A stretch of DNA of 64,000 nt, taken from Geomonas oryzisoli. Lineage in GTDB: Bacteria; Desulfobacterota; Desulfuromonadia; Geobacterales; Geobacteraceae. The notes under the pieces were generated by a model. The model did no database searches. It saw only the letters and a list, made by a program, of their open reading frames with translations, and was not told where the DNA came from. Positions within the stretch are counted from its first letter, which is position 1; the number at the start of each line of letters is the position of its first letter. The position numbers and the translations under genes are program-made. Shown here in pieces: positions 62,745 to 64,000 of the stretch. The stretch covers positions 3,597,001 through 3,661,000 of the forward strand of contig NZ_CP076723.1 in the NCBI RefSeq assembly GCF_018986915.1, read 5' to 3'.

Positions 62745-63785
62745 TTACGCGCCTTTTTGCGCCAGCTTTTCCTCCAGCTCGGCGACCCGTTTCTCCAGGG
62801 CGGAGAGGGTCTTCCTGAACTCGGGGAGCTTGGGGACCAGGGTGGAGCTCTTCAACCACTCGCGGTGCGGCATGACCGGGGTTCCGGAAAGGACCTGGTT
62901 CGGCTCGACGTTACCCGGGACGCCCGACTGGGCGCCGATCATCACGTTGTCGCCGATCTTGAGATGCCCCGCGACGCCGACCTGGCCGCCCAGGATGACG
63001 TGCTTGCCGAGCTGGGTGCTGCCCGATATGCCCACCTGGGACACGATCATGCAGTCCTCGCCGATGACGCAGTTGTGAGCGATCTGGACCAGGTTGTCGA
63101 TCTTGGTGCCGCGCTTGATGCGGGTCACTTCCAGCGCCGCGCGGTCGATAACCGCGTTGGAGCCGATCTCGACATCATCCTCGATCACCACGATGCCTAT
63201 CTGCGGGATCTTGTACCAGGAGCTGCCGTCGGGGGCGTAGCCGAAGCCGTCCGAGCCGACCACGGTGCCGTCGTGGATGGTGACCCGGTTGCCGATACGG
63301 CAGCGCTCGCGGATGCTGACGTTGGCGTAGAGGGTCACGTCGTCGCCCACGCTGGAGCCGGGGTAGAGGACCACGCCCGGATAGAGGGTGACGCGGTCGC
63401 CCACGGTCACGCCGGGGCCGACGCTGGCGCCGGGATAGATGGTGACGTCCGCCCCGATCTTGGCGCCGGGAGCCACGAAGGCGCCGGGAAGCACCCCCAG
63501 CCGCGGCGGCGGGGCCGTGTAGAACAGGGTCAGGAGTTTCGCGAAGGCCAGGTAGGGGTTGGTGTGGAAGATGGCGTTCTTGCCGTGGGTGTTGCCCCCC
63601 ATCCCCATCAGCACGGCCGAAGCGTTGGTGGTGGCAACCTTGCCGGCGTACTTGGGGTTGGCAAGGAAGGTGAGCTGCCCTTCCCCTGCGTCATCCAGGG
63701 TGGCCAGCCCGTCGATCAGTATCTCGCCGTCCCCGGCGACGGTGCCGCCAAGGTGTTCTGCTATCTCACGAAGGGTCTTTTTCAT
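62745..63785 (-). CDS. lpxD: UDP-3-O-(3-hydroxyacyl)glucosamine N-acyltransferase
   Basis: 346 residues. N-terminal uridine-binding domain (about 1-100, [29 protein letters not shown]), hexapeptide beta-helix with catalytic His in [11 protein letters not shown], and a C-terminal helical tail ([17 protein letters not shown]) that forms a trimer. It adds the second acyl chain to the lipid A precursor. It heads the visible lipid A run. Confidence 0.96.
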   Translation of the reverse strand: MKKTLREIAEHLGGTVAGDGEILIDGLATLDDAGEGQLTFLANPKYAGKVATTNASAVLMGMGGNTHGKNAIFHTNPYLAFAKLLTLFYTAPPPRLGVLPGAFVAPGAKIGADVTIYPGASVGPGVTVGDRVTLYPGVVLYPGSSVGDDVTLYANVSIRERCRIGNRVTIHDGTVVGSDGFGYAPDGSSWYKIPQIGIVVIEDDVEIGSNAVIDRAALEVTRIKRGTKIDNLVQIAHNCVIGEDCMIVSQVGISGSTQLGKHVILGGQVGVAGHLKIGDNVMIGAQSGVPGNVEPNQVLSGTPVMPHREWLKSSTLVPKLPEFRKTLSALEKRVAELEEKLAQKGA

Positions 63786-63800
63786 GCAAACCTCAAAAAA

Positions 63801-63998
63801 CGTTCAACGTTCAATGTTCAACGTTCGAAAAAGTGGGTGCCGTCAGACAACGTCCAGCGTGACTTGTCGCCTCTCAAAACGACAATTCCCCCGAGCTCGT
63901 AAGGGCAGGAAGACTGCGCCGCGTCACTGTGCGGTTGCAGCCCCTGCCCCCCTTCGGCAAGGGGGGAGGGTCTTAACGTCGAACGTTGAACGTTGAAC
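63801..63998. repeat. Bracket B3/B4: inverted GTTCAAC heptamer arrays
   Basis: Arm B3 (63801-63827) begins 16 bp before the lpxD ATG; the inverted arm B4 (63973-63998) ends at the window edge and is identical to arm B2 over 26 bases. The interior holds a CCCCCTTCGGCAAGGGGGG palindrome and no gene. The next gene lies beyond the window. Confidence 0.8.
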
Positions 63999-64000
63999 GG

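Overview
The window is high-GC, gene-dense DNA that reads as a chromosome segment of a Geobacteraceae-type bacterium (Geobacter / Geomonas / Citrifermentans lineage, Desulfuromonadales). The evidence is the combination of a full Raetz lipid A gene set, hopanoid side-chain genes (hpnG, hpnJ, hpnK), a menaquinone methyltransferase, a class I fumarase, an rpoN-hpf-hprK-rapZ-PTS regulatory cluster, and many short palindromic intergenic repeats. This assignment is inferred from gene content; no database search was run. I saw no tRNA, rRNA, CRISPR array, prophage or intact insertion sequence.

Layout. 1-8.7 kb (+): end of an AarF/UbiB kinase-like gene, lpxC, an NtrY-type sensor kinase, a long AsmA-type protein and a small lipoprotein. 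8.7-12.7 kb (-): B12-binding radical SAM-TPR protein, LysM-NlpC/P60 cell-wall hydrolase, and a diadenylate cyclase fused to a YbbR domain. 12.9-21 kb: menG, a methyltransferase, a small unknown protein, a FadL-type porin with a lipase-like lipoprotein, and fumarase. 21-25.4 kb: CheX, two HD-GYP proteins that each have a sigma-28-like promoter, a small helix-turn-helix protein, a thioredoxin-fold protein and a PDZ protein. 25.4-28 kb: asnS and a DUF3108 protein. 28.1-31.8 kb: EamA half-transporter, hpnK, hpnJ (-) and hpnG (+).

31.8-40.6 kb (-): ptsI, ptsH, an EIIA of the mannose family, rapZ, hprK, hpf, rpoN, lptB, lptA, lptC. HPr keeps both His15 and Ser46 and HprK is present, but no sugar permease is encoded, so this looks like a regulatory PTS tied to sigma-54 and LPS export. 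40.8-53.2 kb (-): surface-sugar genes: GDP-fucose (gmd, fcl), heptose (hldE), a deoxyhypusine-synthase-like protein, a UDP-glucuronate epimerase-like enzyme, a capsule-type glycosyltransferase candidate, and a pseudaminic acid set (pseB, C, F, H, I) that lacks pseG. 53.5-63.8 kb (-): the lipid A/inner core run lpxD-fabZ-lpxA-lpxB-msbA-lpxL-waaA-lpxK-heptosyltransferase. lpxI is absent from between lpxA and lpxB.

The most unusual signal is not a protein. Many intergenic gaps are bracketed by inverted pairs of short tandem 6- or 7-mers, or by paired palindromes. They sit a few bases after the stop codon of the upstream gene and, in same-strand gaps, usually about 17 bp before the start codon of the next. 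Four sequence families (hexamer AGGTTR, and heptamers GTTCAAC, GTTCTAC and CAATTGA) share this placement. One such bracket holds a frameshifted 23S-rRNA-intervening-sequence-type (four-helix-bundle) gene.
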